NCBI GenBank assembly: GCA_002901265.1
Contig: PPHI01000048.1
Span: 124,001-188,000, forward strand
From: Rhodopirellula baltica
Lineage (GTDB): Bacteria > Planctomycetota > Planctomycetia > Pirellulales > Pirellulaceae
DNA: 64,000 nt
Direction: 5' to 3'
Shown here: positions 26,829 through 35,751 of the stretch, piece by piece
How the letters are laid out: each line of letters starts with the position of its first letter
How positions within the stretch are numbered: position 1 is the first letter of the stretch
The notes under the pieces: model-generated
Database searches by the model: none
What the model saw: only the letters and a program-made list of their open reading frames with translations
What the model was told of the DNA's origin: nothing
Made by a program: the position numbers and the translations under genes

Positions 26829-29258
26829 TCAGTCCACGAACAGAAATTCGTTCCAGTTCAGCACGCTCAAGCAATACAGTCGCTTGGCCTCCGATTCCGT
26901 CAGGCCATGCTTGCTTTCCAAGCTGTCCATCAGTGCCACGCCGTCGGCGACATCTTGTTCGGTCGCATCACGAAGCAGCACTCTTTCAACAACCGCACGA
27001 ACGACGTCAGGGCGTTCCAATTTTTCCGCTCCGATCGAATCGGCCAAGTTACGCGCCTGTTGGCCAGCGAAATCACCGTTTAACAGTGACAACGCCTGTG
27101 CCGGTTGCAGCGTCATGAAGCGAGCTTCACAAGTCAGGTCGGGATCGGGGAAGTCGAATGCGGACAACATCGGAGTCAACAGCGAACGTTTGACATAGAT
27201 GTAAACGCTGCGGCGGTTTTGTTCCTCGCGGCTGGAATTGCCCCAACCGTCACCTGGCTTGGATTGTCCGGCCATCACCTCGGGCGACAGCTCCGGATAG
27301 ATACTTGGGCCATAGGTGTCGCGGTTCAGTTTGCCAGTTGCCGCCAAAATCGAATCGCGGATTTCTTCGGCGCTCAAACGTCGTGGATCGAACCGCCAGA
27401 ACAACTCGTTGTCGGGATCTTTGGCCAACGCTTCTTTGTTGCCAGCGGTCGACATTTGGTATGCCTTGCTGGACATGATCAGGCGGTGCATCGCTTTGAC
27501 GCTCCAGCCCTCTTCCATAAAACGGTTTGCCAAGTAGTCAAGCAATTTAGGGTGACTTGGCGGTGTGCCAAGCTGGCCAAAGTTGTTAGTGCTGCGGACG
27601 ATTCCACGACCGAAGTGGAATTGCCAAATTCGGTTCACCATCACGCGAGCGGTTAACATGTTGTCGGTGCTTGCGATCCAATCTGCCAAGACTCGGCGAC
27701 GGCCCGATGGCTGATCTGTGCTCGGTTCGAACTCGGGCAGCGAAGGCGATTCGGGATCGAACAGCGACGGGAATCGTGGCGTGACTTCATCGCTTGGCGA
27801 GTGTGGGTTGCCTCGGAACAACACGTAGGTTGGCTCTTCGATCTTGCGATACTTGGCCAAGCCCATCACGGATTCACGAGGCGGCAGTTGCTTGAGAGCT
27901 TCCTGATTCGCCTTCAATTCTTCTCGCAGCGACTGGTATTGGTCCCAGTCGGCTTCGCTGAGGTGCTTGCGAAGGTTCGCACGCAAGACTCGGTTTCGGT
28001 CACGACGCGAGCCTTCGGTGGCGCGCTGATCGGGTGCCGACATTTTCACGATCCCGGATTGCTCCAGGTCGTAGATCTGTTTTTCCAACTCTCGTCGCGC
28101 TTCGTCGTTCTTTGCGTAGCTGTCTTTCAGCTCCTGCGAACTGACATCCACTTGGCTGTAGATCGACAGATCGCCACGTTCGGCAAACGGTGTGAGGTCT
28201 TCGAAGAACGACAACATCCCGTAGTAATCTGTCTGCGGAATCGGGTCGATCTTGTGGTCGTGACAACGGGCACAGTTCATCGTCAATCCGAGGAACACTT
28301 GGCCGGTGGTCAGGATGATGTCGTCCAGTGCGTCAAACCGAGCTTGCAACGGATCCGCCGGTTCATCGTCGTAGATGCCCAAACGATAGTAACCGGTTGC
28401 GGTCATCGTCTCGGGTGTGACTTCGTCGAGTTCGTCACCGGCAAGTTGCTCACGGATGAACTGATCGTATGGCTTGTCTTCGTTGAACGAACGAATCACA
28501 TAGTCACGGAACTTCCAAGCGTTGGCCTTGGGACCATCGCGTTCGAAGCTGTTCGTTTCTGCGAAGCGAACCAAGTCCAACCAGTGGCGTCCCCAGCGTT
28601 CGCCATAATGCGGCGACGCGAGAAGTTCTTCCGTCAACTTCGCCAGTGCATCAGGCGACTCGTCCGCCAAGAACGCTTCGACATCGCTCTTCGTCGGAGG
28701 CAAGCCGGTCAAGTCGTAGTAGACCCGCTTGATCAGATCGGTTTTGTTGGCTTCGCCGTTTGGCTTCAGTCCGACATCAGCGACCGAATCGTAGATGAAT
28801 GCGTCAATTGGATTCTTTTGCCACTCGGCATCCGCAACTTCTGGCACTTCGGGCTGGACCATCGGTTCGAATGCCCAGTGCTTCTGCCAAGGCGCGCCTT
28901 CTTTGATCCAGGCTTCGATCAGCGCGATGTCCTCTTCGCTGACCGGGTCACCTTCGGGTGGCATGCGTTCCCATTCGTCTTCGGTGCGCATGCGCGTCAC
29001 CATGACACTGGCATCGACGTCGCCGGGCACAATCGCGTGCTCGCCTGAATCAACCTCCGCGAAAGCCTCTTCGCGACTCGCGAAACTCAGGCTACTCTCG
29101 GCTTCATCAGGGCCGTGGCAAGAAAAACATTTCTTAGCCAGGATTGGCTGGATCTGTTTTTGAAAGTCGATGGTTGGTTCAGCCGCTCGTGTGACGGAAC
29201 TTTGTCCGATCAGGCCGGCGGCAACGATCGATATCGTAAGCGTAAACCGATGCTTCAT
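26829..29258 (-). CDS. DUF1549/DUF1553 planctomycete cytochrome c protein (PSD1 type)
   Basis: From the ATG at 29258, which gives a signal peptide (MKHRFTLTISIVAAGLIG), the protein has 809 residues. The planctomycete cytochrome c domain carries CFSCHG near residue 42; a second site CARCH occurs near 330 within DUF1549 (MNCARCHDHKIDP). DUF1553 follows in the C-terminal half (RRVLADWIASTDNMLTARVMVNRIWQFHFG). Covalent haem and export are therefore expected; the catalytic role is unknown. It is the first gene of a minus-strand run through DUF1501, sulfatase and propeller genes. The upstream region 29259-29495 has a palindrome that may control the whole run. Confidence 0.93.
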   Translation of the reverse strand: MKHRFTLTISIVAAGLIGQSSVTRAAEPTIDFQKQIQPILAKKCFSCHGPDEAESSLSFASREEAFAEVDSGEHAIVPGDVDASVMVTRMRTEDEWERMPPEGDPVSEEDIALIEAWIKEGAPWQKHWAFEPMVQPEVPEVADAEWQKNPIDAFIYDSVADVGLKPNGEANKTDLIKRVYYDLTGLPPTKSDVEAFLADESPDALAKLTEELLASPHYGERWGRHWLDLVRFAETNSFERDGPKANAWKFRDYVIRSFNEDKPYDQFIREQLAGDELDEVTPETMTATGYYRLGIYDDEPADPLQARFDALDDIILTTGQVFLGLTMNCARCHDHKIDPIPQTDYYGMLSFFEDLTPFAERGDLSIYSQVDVSSQELKDSYAKNDEARRELEKQIYDLEQSGIVKMSAPDQRATEGSRRDRNRVLRANLRKHLSEADWDQYQSLREELKANQEALKQLPPRESVMGLAKYRKIEEPTYVLFRGNPHSPSDEVTPRFPSLFDPESPSLPEFEPSTDQPSGRRRVLADWIASTDNMLTARVMVNRIWQFHFGRGIVRSTNNFGQLGTPPSHPKLLDYLANRFMEEGWSVKAMHRLIMSSKAYQMSTAGNKEALAKDPDNELFWRFDPRRLSAEEIRDSILAATGKLNRDTYGPSIYPELSPEVMAGQSKPGDGWGNSSREEQNRRSVYIYVKRSLLTPMLSAFDFPDPDLTCEARFMTLQPAQALSLLNGDFAGQQARNLADSIGAEKLERPDVVRAVVERVLLRDATEQDVADGVALMDSLESKHGLTESEAKRLYCLSVLNWNEFLFVD

Positions 29259-29390
29259 TTCGGTGCAGATTTTGTCGAGCAGTGGCCGCACTGGAGGTTG
29301 GTTATTCCGGAAAGTGATGCGGCGCAAAAGGCGGGGATCAGTGTTCATTCTGATGGTGTTATTCTCACATACAACCGTTGGTTTTCCAAT

Positions 29391-29408
29391 GAGAATGGGG
29401 CCATTCTC
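29391..29408. promoter_or_regulatory. Palindrome upstream of the cytochrome/sulfatase gene run
   Basis: Perfect 8-bp arms GAGAATGG and CCATTCTC around a GG centre, 133 bp before the likely start of the DUF1549/1553 gene. The same half-site ATTCTC recurs at 29361-29366 and a near copy CATTCTG at 29346-29352. The palindrome could be a regulator operator or a transcribed hairpin; no matching regulator is known to me. The rest of 29259-29495 shows no gene. Confidence 0.35.
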
Positions 29409-29495
29409 GATAAGCAATGTTTCGAGCGTAAATCCCGTAAATTCCGGCTGTTTTGTAGGCTGGTAGTGTAATCCCGTTCCAGTGTTTTCGCCACT

Positions 29496-30830
29496 TTAGA
29501 GCAACAATCCGGCGATCGCGCCGGTCATACAACACGCCAACAAACCGCCAAACATCGCTCTCAAACCCAGTTGAGCGAGATCTTTGCGGCGCGAGGGTTC
29601 GAGCCCGCCAATCCCCCCCACCTGAATTCCGATCGCGCCAAAATTACTAAATCCGGCGAGCGCGTAGGTCAGAATGACGGCAGTCCGATTCGAAATCACC
29701 GGTGCCTCAGCCTTCATCATTTCGCCCAAGGATTGATAGGCGATAAATTCGTTCGCAACAGTCTTCAGTCCAATCAAACGGCCAGCCTCCATGCATTCTG
29801 TCGCGGGAATCCCTAGCAACCACGCGATCGGCCAACAGGCGTACCCCAGGATAATCCCGAGCGACAAAACCGGTTCTCCGGCAAGACCGGTCCAATCAAA
29901 CTGAAAACAGAGCTGTGCGAGCAGGACATCGACCAGATTCAAGATTGCCAGAAACGCGATCAGCATCGCACCGACGTTCAGCGCAAGTTTCAATCCGTCG
30001 CTGGCGCCAGCGACAGCGGCTCCCACAACATTGACATGCGCGGAATCGAATTCTTCATCCGCTTGCACCTGTTCGTCCCCAGACGTCTCCGAATTCCCCG
30101 ACGCCTCCGAATTCCTAGACGGTTCCGAGGGCTTAAAAGCCAGTTCAGTCGAGACCACCGCATCGGCAGCTTCGGGCTGCATGATTTTTGCGATCAGTAG
30201 CGCCGCAGGAGCACTAATCACCGACGCGGTCAACAAGTGCGCCACGTCTATCCCCATCCCCGCGTATGCGCCCAACAGCCCACCTGTCACTGTAGCGAAG
30301 CCGCCGGTCATCATCGCGTTTAACTCGCTGCGAGTCATCGACCGCAGGTAAGGCCGCACCACCAAAGGGGCCTCGGTGTGACCGACAAAGACATTGGCGG
30401 CTGCCGCAAGCGTTTCCGGACCGCTGGTCTTTAACGTGAACTGCATCACCCAGGCGAGCGCATAGACGACCCACTGCATCACGCCGATGTAATACAGGAT
30501 GCTCATCAGTGAAGAAAAGAAAATCACGGTGGGCAGCACGCCAAATGCGAACGTCGCCACGATCGATTCGCTGAACGATTCACTCAGATGCGACGAGAAC
30601 AGAAACCCGCTACCCGCGTTCACGCTGCCCATGACAAGCGTGAATGCTTCACCAATCCAGGCAAAAAAGGAACGCCCGCTATCGGTGCGTAGGACCAAGA
30701 ACGCGAGCACGAATTGCAGCAGCAAACCGCCTACGACGACACGAACTGGAAAACGTTTCCGATCGCTGCTGACCAACCATGCCAGCCCGATGAAAGCGAC
30801 AATTCCCAGCAAACAGATGAATCGTTCCAT
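29496..30830 (-). CDS. CNT-family nucleoside transporter (NupC-like)
   Basis: A 444-residue polytopic membrane protein of the concentrative nucleoside transporter family. The signature VFVGHTEAPLVVRPY is at about 147-161, followed by MTGGFATVTGGLLGAYAGMG, the helical hairpin that lines the nucleoside site. Further motifs are present towards the C-terminus (AVILTYALAGFSNFGAIGIQ). It imports nucleosides with Na+ or H+. A Ser/Glu/Pro-rich insertion at about 230-260 (EPSRNSEASGNSETSGDEQ) between membrane segments is unusual in bacterial members. The gene starts 5 bp after the upp stop, so nucleoside uptake and uracil salvage are probably co-expressed. Confidence 0.93.
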   Translation of the reverse strand: MERFICLLGIVAFIGLAWLVSSDRKRFPVRVVVGGLLLQFVLAFLVLRTDSGRSFFAWIGEAFTLVMGSVNAGSGFLFSSHLSESFSESIVATFAFGVLPTVIFFSSLMSILYYIGVMQWVVYALAWVMQFTLKTSGPETLAAAANVFVGHTEAPLVVRPYLRSMTRSELNAMMTGGFATVTGGLLGAYAGMGIDVAHLLTASVISAPAALLIAKIMQPEAADAVVSTELAFKPSEPSRNSEASGNSETSGDEQVQADEEFDSAHVNVVGAAVAGASDGLKLALNVGAMLIAFLAILNLVDVLLAQLCFQFDWTGLAGEPVLSLGIILGYACWPIAWLLGIPATECMEAGRLIGLKTVANEFIAYQSLGEMMKAEAPVISNRTAVILTYALAGFSNFGAIGIQVGGIGGLEPSRRKDLAQLGLRAMFGGLLACCMTGAIAGLLL

Positions 30831-30835
30831 TTCGA

Positions 30836-31471
30836 TTAACCGTGCTGCGGCGTATCGAAAATCCGGTCGCCCGCGTCGCCCAAGCCGGGGACGATGTATG
30901 ACTGCTCATTCAACTCGGGGTCGATCGCGGCGACATAGATTTTGACGTCGGGAAAGTCTTGCTGCACACGGTCGATCCCCGGCTTTGACGCGATCAGTGA
31001 CAGCACGCGGATCTCGCTAACACCCCATTGCCGCAGACGTCGAATCACCAAATCGATGCTTCCACCGGTCGCCAACATCGGGTCGACAACCAGAGCGACA
31101 TTGGGCGCGTTTTCATGTGGCAGTTTGTCGTAGTAGCCGACCGGTTCCGCGGTTTCTTCGTTGCGGTAAAGCCCGAGATGCCAGACCGCCGCTTCGGGAA
31201 GGAGTTCCAAGATCGGGTCAACCATTCCAAGGCCGGCGCGAAGAATCGGCACGATTCCGATGTGCACCGACAAACACTCGCCGGTGGTATCGCAGATCGG
31301 CGTCTTCACCAAACGCGGCTTGGTGGACAGGTCTTGCGTGGCGTAAACCCCGATAATCATCGACAGTCGCTGGACTGCGGCCCGGAATTCGCTTGGCCGC
31401 GTTTCCTTGTCACGAATCGTGCAGAGGTGGTGTTCGATCAGTGGATGCTCAACACGATGGACCAAGCTCAC
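30836..31471 (-). CDS. upp: Uracil phosphoribosyltransferase
   Basis: Converts uracil and PRPP to UMP in pyrimidine salvage. I place the start at the GTG at 31471: it is preceded by GGGAG with 8-nt spacing and gives 211 residues beginning VSLVHRVEHPLIEHHL, close to the 208-residue E. coli enzyme. A longer ATG-initiated form (to 31567, 243 residues) has an N-terminus with no family similarity. Motifs include the PRPP loop VVDPMLATGGSID, RAGLGMVDPILELLP and the C-terminal uracil-binding region YIVPGLGDAGDRIF. The CNT transporter follows 5 bp later in the same operon. Confidence 0.92.
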   Translation of the reverse strand: MSLVHRVEHPLIEHHLCTIRDKETRPSEFRAAVQRLSMIIGVYATQDLSTKPRLVKTPICDTTGECLSVHIGIVPILRAGLGMVDPILELLPEAAVWHLGLYRNEETAEPVGYYDKLPHENAPNVALVVDPMLATGGSIDLVIRRLRQWGVSEIRVLSLIASKPGIDRVQQDFPDVKIYVAAIDPELNEQSYIVPGLGDAGDRIFDTPQHG

Positions 31472-31661
31472 AGCGGTGTCTCCCAAATTCGTTTTGGCTA
31501 CGCGAACACTCTCGGCGAAGCGATCGGAGACGCCAGCTGCGCACCATCGCCTTCGCAATGTGCACATTTATAGACCGAATTGGCAAGAAAGCGAAGCACC
31601 GCCAGCGTCGGGAGACGGAAACCCCGGACGCAACGGACTCGAACGCCCCGCTACCGCAGCA

Positions 31662-34600
31662 CTACCGGCCCTTCATTCGATGGGGCCGGTCAGCACGCAT
31701 GTTCGGGGCGTGAATTTTTAGATGGGGAAGCGCGTCCTTGTCGATTGGCTCCTCATCAAGAGATGACATCCCTGAAACGGGATCCTGTGGTGGCATCATG
31801 TCTTCGGGTTCATCAACCAACTTGGCCCCCACACGAGGCTTGAAGAACCGTCCGAGCGGTCCCGCCAACAGTGCAGGCAACAGAACCAAGTCGCCAATCA
31901 ATGCCGCGGCCAACAACACCAGCATCAACGTTCCGAACCGTTGCGTCGGCGTGAACGTGGACAAAGCAAAAACAAATAACCCCAATCCGCCGACAATCGT
32001 CGTTTGCGTCATCGCGGGCCCGACGCGGCGATAGGTCATTTCAACCGCCTTCAGGCGATCGTAGCCCTTGTCCAAAAACGATCTAAACCAGCTCAGGAAA
32101 TGGATCGTGTCGTCGACGGCAACTCCCATCGCGACGGACGCAGTCATCATCGTACCGATATCAACCAATCGACCGGTGTGCCCCATCAATCCGAAGACCA
32201 ACAGCACCGGGAACATGTTTGGAATCATCGAAACGATTCCGGCCATCGTTCCGGAAACCATGTTGCCTGCACGCAGGAACGGTACGGGAGTGGAACCGGG
32301 GTTCAGCAAGACAACCATCACCAGTGCGATCAACACGAACGCCATCGTGATCGATTCGACAAGGCTGCCCAACAATGTGCGTTGTGCTTTGTAAACCACG
32401 GGAACCACACCGGTGTAAATCACCTCAAGTGCTCCGGCCCCTTCCGTTGTTGGTATCCGCTCCCCGACCAAGCTGTGTGTGATCGGCTTCTCGAAAATTG
32501 CTTCGCCGTCGACCAACGACTTCGCCGCGGCAAGGCTTTCCGTCGGAGCCTTTTCTTCGCCGACCCAAACCATTACATCAGAGATGCCGACAACCTTGTC
32601 CCACAACTCGCCACCGATTTCGATCGGTTTCTCGGTCGAATGGGGATCGATCCAACGCGGTTCGGGGATTCGCTCCCCACGAAGCAGTTCCTCAAGTACC
32701 GCCAAGTAGATTTGGTGTGTCAGGATCTGCTTCGAATCAGTTCCGCCGTTTCCTTTTGCCTTGTCGATTAGTTGTGTTTCGCGAAGCGGCTTCGGCTTTG
32801 CAGCCCCCATCATGACGACGACAGGCTTTTTCTTATTCTTCAGTTCACCCGCTTCAATCGCGGCAAGAATCGCGTCGCGAGTGTCGTATGCACGCAGGAC
32901 CGGTTCAACCGAAGTCCTCAGTGTCTCGATGAACTGACCGTAGTCGACGTCCGACAATGCACTCACGCGCAAACTGATTCGCCACAGCTCGCTGCCTTTA
33001 AGTGGCCCGTATTCCTCCAAGCGGACATAGTCATTGGACAACAGCTCGTCTCGCCCTGCAGACAGTTCGCTGACGTACTGGGCACGAACCGGATTCCAAC
33101 CGTTGGTCACATCGGGAAGAGGCTTCAAGAACGTGTTCACGGCGGTGGCCGACCCGACCACGCCAAGGCCAGGTTCCCCAAGCGTTTGGTGAACGACAAA
33201 GTTAATCCGGGCAACCGCCTCGACGCGTTCCAAGATATTCAACGGGATGGCCGAGGAAGGGTCGCCCTCTTCGCCCGACACGCCACTTTTTGCGGTACCA
33301 GTTGACTCCGAGGCTGCGGATTGTGCAGTCGCGACTTGGTGCGACGGCGGCACTCGCAAGACGAGCTCCATCGGTACCAGCTTGCCGAAATTCTTTTCTA
33401 GCCACGCATAGTCACGAATGATCCGCGCGTTCTCGTCAAACAGTTTCAGCAACTGCACCGACGTTTTAATCTTGGTCAAACCGAGCGAGGCGGCCACCAA
33501 AACCAACATGCATGCGGCCGTCACCCACCAATGACGCTTGCAGATCCAATGTCCTGCGGCGGCCCATTGATCAGACAACCAGGACTCGCCCGACTCCGTC
33601 TGCTTGACGGGGGCTTTTGTCTTCGACTCGGTCACAAACGTCTGCAGTGCGGCGGGCAGATACGTAAACAGAATCGCCAACGTCGCGATCACACCAATCG
33701 CGGCATAGAAGCCAAAGTTACTGATCGGTGCCAAATTACTTGTGTACAGCGAACCGAGACCGATCGCGGTTGTTAGCGCCGCCAACATGCATGGGAACGC
33801 CGCGTGCTTGATCGCGCGTCCGGCGGCTCCACTTCGCCCACCGCTGCGCACTTCATCGCGGTAATAGTTGACCACGTGAATGGCACCAGAAAGCCCCAAC
33901 ACATAAACCAACGAGGGCATACTCATTAACACGGCGTCGACACGACCGCCGGTCCAGCCGACGAAAGCCATCGAAAGCATGGCCGCCGCTCCGCCGACCA
34001 CAAACACCATGATGGTGATTTTGACACTGGTGAAACACAAGTACGAAAGCACCACTCCGACCAGCACGCTGTAACCGACCAGACGCACCAGCGTGATGGT
34101 TCCCTCTTCGTCAATCGCAATGTTGTCGACCGGTGGCCCACCTAGACGCAGCGGAGGCGCACCTGCAACTGATTCGACTTCGGGGCGATTAAACGGTGGC
34201 GGAGCAACCGATGGCGGTGAAGCGGCTTTGACCCCGGAATCCTCCGCCAATTGCAACAGACGTCCTCGCGGTCCGCCCAGTACGCCACGACCGAGTGCAT
34301 AGGCGAGGTTATCTTGCGCCGTGTCAGTGAGGGTGATCAGCAAACACGTTTGCCGCGGGGGAGGCTCCAAACCGGCCGCATCAAAGACGGCGTACCAAGC
34401 ATCTGTCTGGACGTTCGTCTCCGAGTCAGCAAGCTCGTTCAGGTCACCACCGAGATTGGCCTCTGCAAACTCGTTGAGCGTCTTTTCGACCAGGGTGGCA
34501 AACTCAGCCGGAACCTTGTCGCGACGGGCTTCGGGGACCATTTCACGAAACGCGTCGGCAGACCAGTCAAAGCCTTCAGGAACAGCGGGCGCGAACAGCG

Positions 34601-35426
34601 CACCGGTCAATCGCTCCATCGCGCGGCGACGTGCAATCACAGGACGGCGCGAGGGATCCGTGAAATCGACGGGCCACAGAAGGCCGCCTTCTTTGGATAG
34701 CTCCTTGACCAACGAAACCCCCGTTTCGACCGACCGAAACATCGGGGCACAGACGAGCGTTGGGTCGTTGTAAAACGGGTTCGTGTGGTCGTCTCCGCTT
34801 TCGCCACCAAAGGCAGCGACGAAAGTGCCCGCTAAATCAAACCGATTGAAGACTCGTTTGACTTCGCGACCAAGCGCCGCAGGTCCGTTAGACGCTTCAT
34901 CCCAACGGAAGAGCCTGCCATCAGGTGTAATGTAGTAATACTTTCCTTCCGCGGTGACCAACCACTTTTCGTTCTTTCCACCCCAATTGTTAAGCTCGCG
35001 AGGTGCGGGAAGCAGCCCCAACTGAACGCCAAACTCTTTTGCACGCCGATAATCTTCGGCAAGCTTTGGATCATCGATATGCTCTGCCGGATCCGCTTGA
35101 CTGCTTTCGCGCCGCAGTTTTGACGCCAAGAGTTTCAAGCGTTGATCGTCTTCGGTACATCCCGGCCAAGTTGCGATCACGAAACTCTCGCCAGCAAAGT
35201 GCTTGGCAAACCAAGCCAACTCTGACGTTTCGACGAAGTCCGAGGGCAACCAGTCTTTGACGTCGTTCTCTTTCGATTTCAAGCTCAAGCGAGCCGATCG
35301 AAATGCGAACGGCATCATGAAAAAGAACAAAAATAAAATCACCAGCGACCACGAAAGGCCGAGGACGGTTCGGCGTTCCAGCAACGGCGGTTCCGCCTGG
35401 CCGCTCTTACGCTGGGGGGTATGCAT
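31662..35426 (-). CDS. Large MMPL/RND-superfamily exporter
   Basis: A 1254-residue inner-membrane protein with the RND duplicated layout: a first helix at about 22-45, a large periplasmic domain, a bundle of five to six helices near 445-620, a second helix near 635-655, a second periplasmic domain and a second bundle near 1040-1200. The segment GVAVDDTIHFLSWFR in the second bundle is typical of MMPL and patched-like RND proteins. These move lipids or hydrophobic compounds by proton motive force. Substrate unknown. No partner gene is adjacent: the efflux operon ends 325 bp upstream on the same strand, and upp follows downstream. Confidence 0.85.
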   Translation of the reverse strand: MHTPQRKSGQAEPPLLERRTVLGLSWSLVILFLFFFMMPFAFRSARLSLKSKENDVKDWLPSDFVETSELAWFAKHFAGESFVIATWPGCTEDDQRLKLLASKLRRESSQADPAEHIDDPKLAEDYRRAKEFGVQLGLLPAPRELNNWGGKNEKWLVTAEGKYYYITPDGRLFRWDEASNGPAALGREVKRVFNRFDLAGTFVAAFGGESGDDHTNPFYNDPTLVCAPMFRSVETGVSLVKELSKEGGLLWPVDFTDPSRRPVIARRRAMERLTGALFAPAVPEGFDWSADAFREMVPEARRDKVPAEFATLVEKTLNEFAEANLGGDLNELADSETNVQTDAWYAVFDAAGLEPPPRQTCLLITLTDTAQDNLAYALGRGVLGGPRGRLLQLAEDSGVKAASPPSVAPPPFNRPEVESVAGAPPLRLGGPPVDNIAIDEEGTITLVRLVGYSVLVGVVLSYLCFTSVKITIMVFVVGGAAAMLSMAFVGWTGGRVDAVLMSMPSLVYVLGLSGAIHVVNYYRDEVRSGGRSGAAGRAIKHAAFPCMLAALTTAIGLGSLYTSNLAPISNFGFYAAIGVIATLAILFTYLPAALQTFVTESKTKAPVKQTESGESWLSDQWAAAGHWICKRHWWVTAACMLVLVAASLGLTKIKTSVQLLKLFDENARIIRDYAWLEKNFGKLVPMELVLRVPPSHQVATAQSAASESTGTAKSGVSGEEGDPSSAIPLNILERVEAVARINFVVHQTLGEPGLGVVGSATAVNTFLKPLPDVTNGWNPVRAQYVSELSAGRDELLSNDYVRLEEYGPLKGSELWRISLRVSALSDVDYGQFIETLRTSVEPVLRAYDTRDAILAAIEAGELKNKKKPVVVMMGAAKPKPLRETQLIDKAKGNGGTDSKQILTHQIYLAVLEELLRGERIPEPRWIDPHSTEKPIEIGGELWDKVVGISDVMVWVGEEKAPTESLAAAKSLVDGEAIFEKPITHSLVGERIPTTEGAGALEVIYTGVVPVVYKAQRTLLGSLVESITMAFVLIALVMVVLLNPGSTPVPFLRAGNMVSGTMAGIVSMIPNMFPVLLVFGLMGHTGRLVDIGTMMTASVAMGVAVDDTIHFLSWFRSFLDKGYDRLKAVEMTYRRVGPAMTQTTIVGGLGLFVFALSTFTPTQRFGTLMLVLLAAALIGDLVLLPALLAGPLGRFFKPRVGAKLVDEPEDMMPPQDPVSGMSSLDEEPIDKDALPHLKIHAPNMRADRPHRMKGR

Positions 35427-35751
35427 GCTGATTTAAAGCGAGGAGTAGGCGTAGGAAAATAGGCTTTTTGCCTTGTGGATCATGCTTCAATGGCGTTTCA
35501 ACATCCGCACCAGCTCGGGTGAGCGGCATTGAGTGGCGGCACGCAGGACGCGGCATCGCCAGCCATTTGAACGCAAAATACAGGCCGCGACCCCGCAGGT
35601 CTACTTCAAAGCGTTCGAGGAGCTACGGACATTTTGTGTGCAACCACCAATCGGGCCGATCGCGTAAGGTTTTCGGTCGACACCTTTTCGCGTCTCCGCA
35701 CGATCGGCTGGAACTCCGTCTGGCGTGCAATTGCGGTGCCAGATCGAAGGA
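35427..35751. other. Intergenic region without a supported gene
   Basis: This 325-bp stretch separates the RND pump gene from the MMPL gene, both on the minus strand, so it should hold the MMPL promoter. Open frames of 95 codons (plus) and 97 codons (minus, running into the pump gene) have Arg/Ser/Cys-rich products with no signal, motif or ribosome site and are judged to be noise. I see no clear terminator. Confidence 0.5.

Noticed and set aside
25763-29048. Plus-strand frames of 354 and 415 codons opposite the DUF1501 and DUF1549/1553 genes
   Set aside because: Both lie wholly or almost wholly over well-recognised genes; the products have no signal or family motif.
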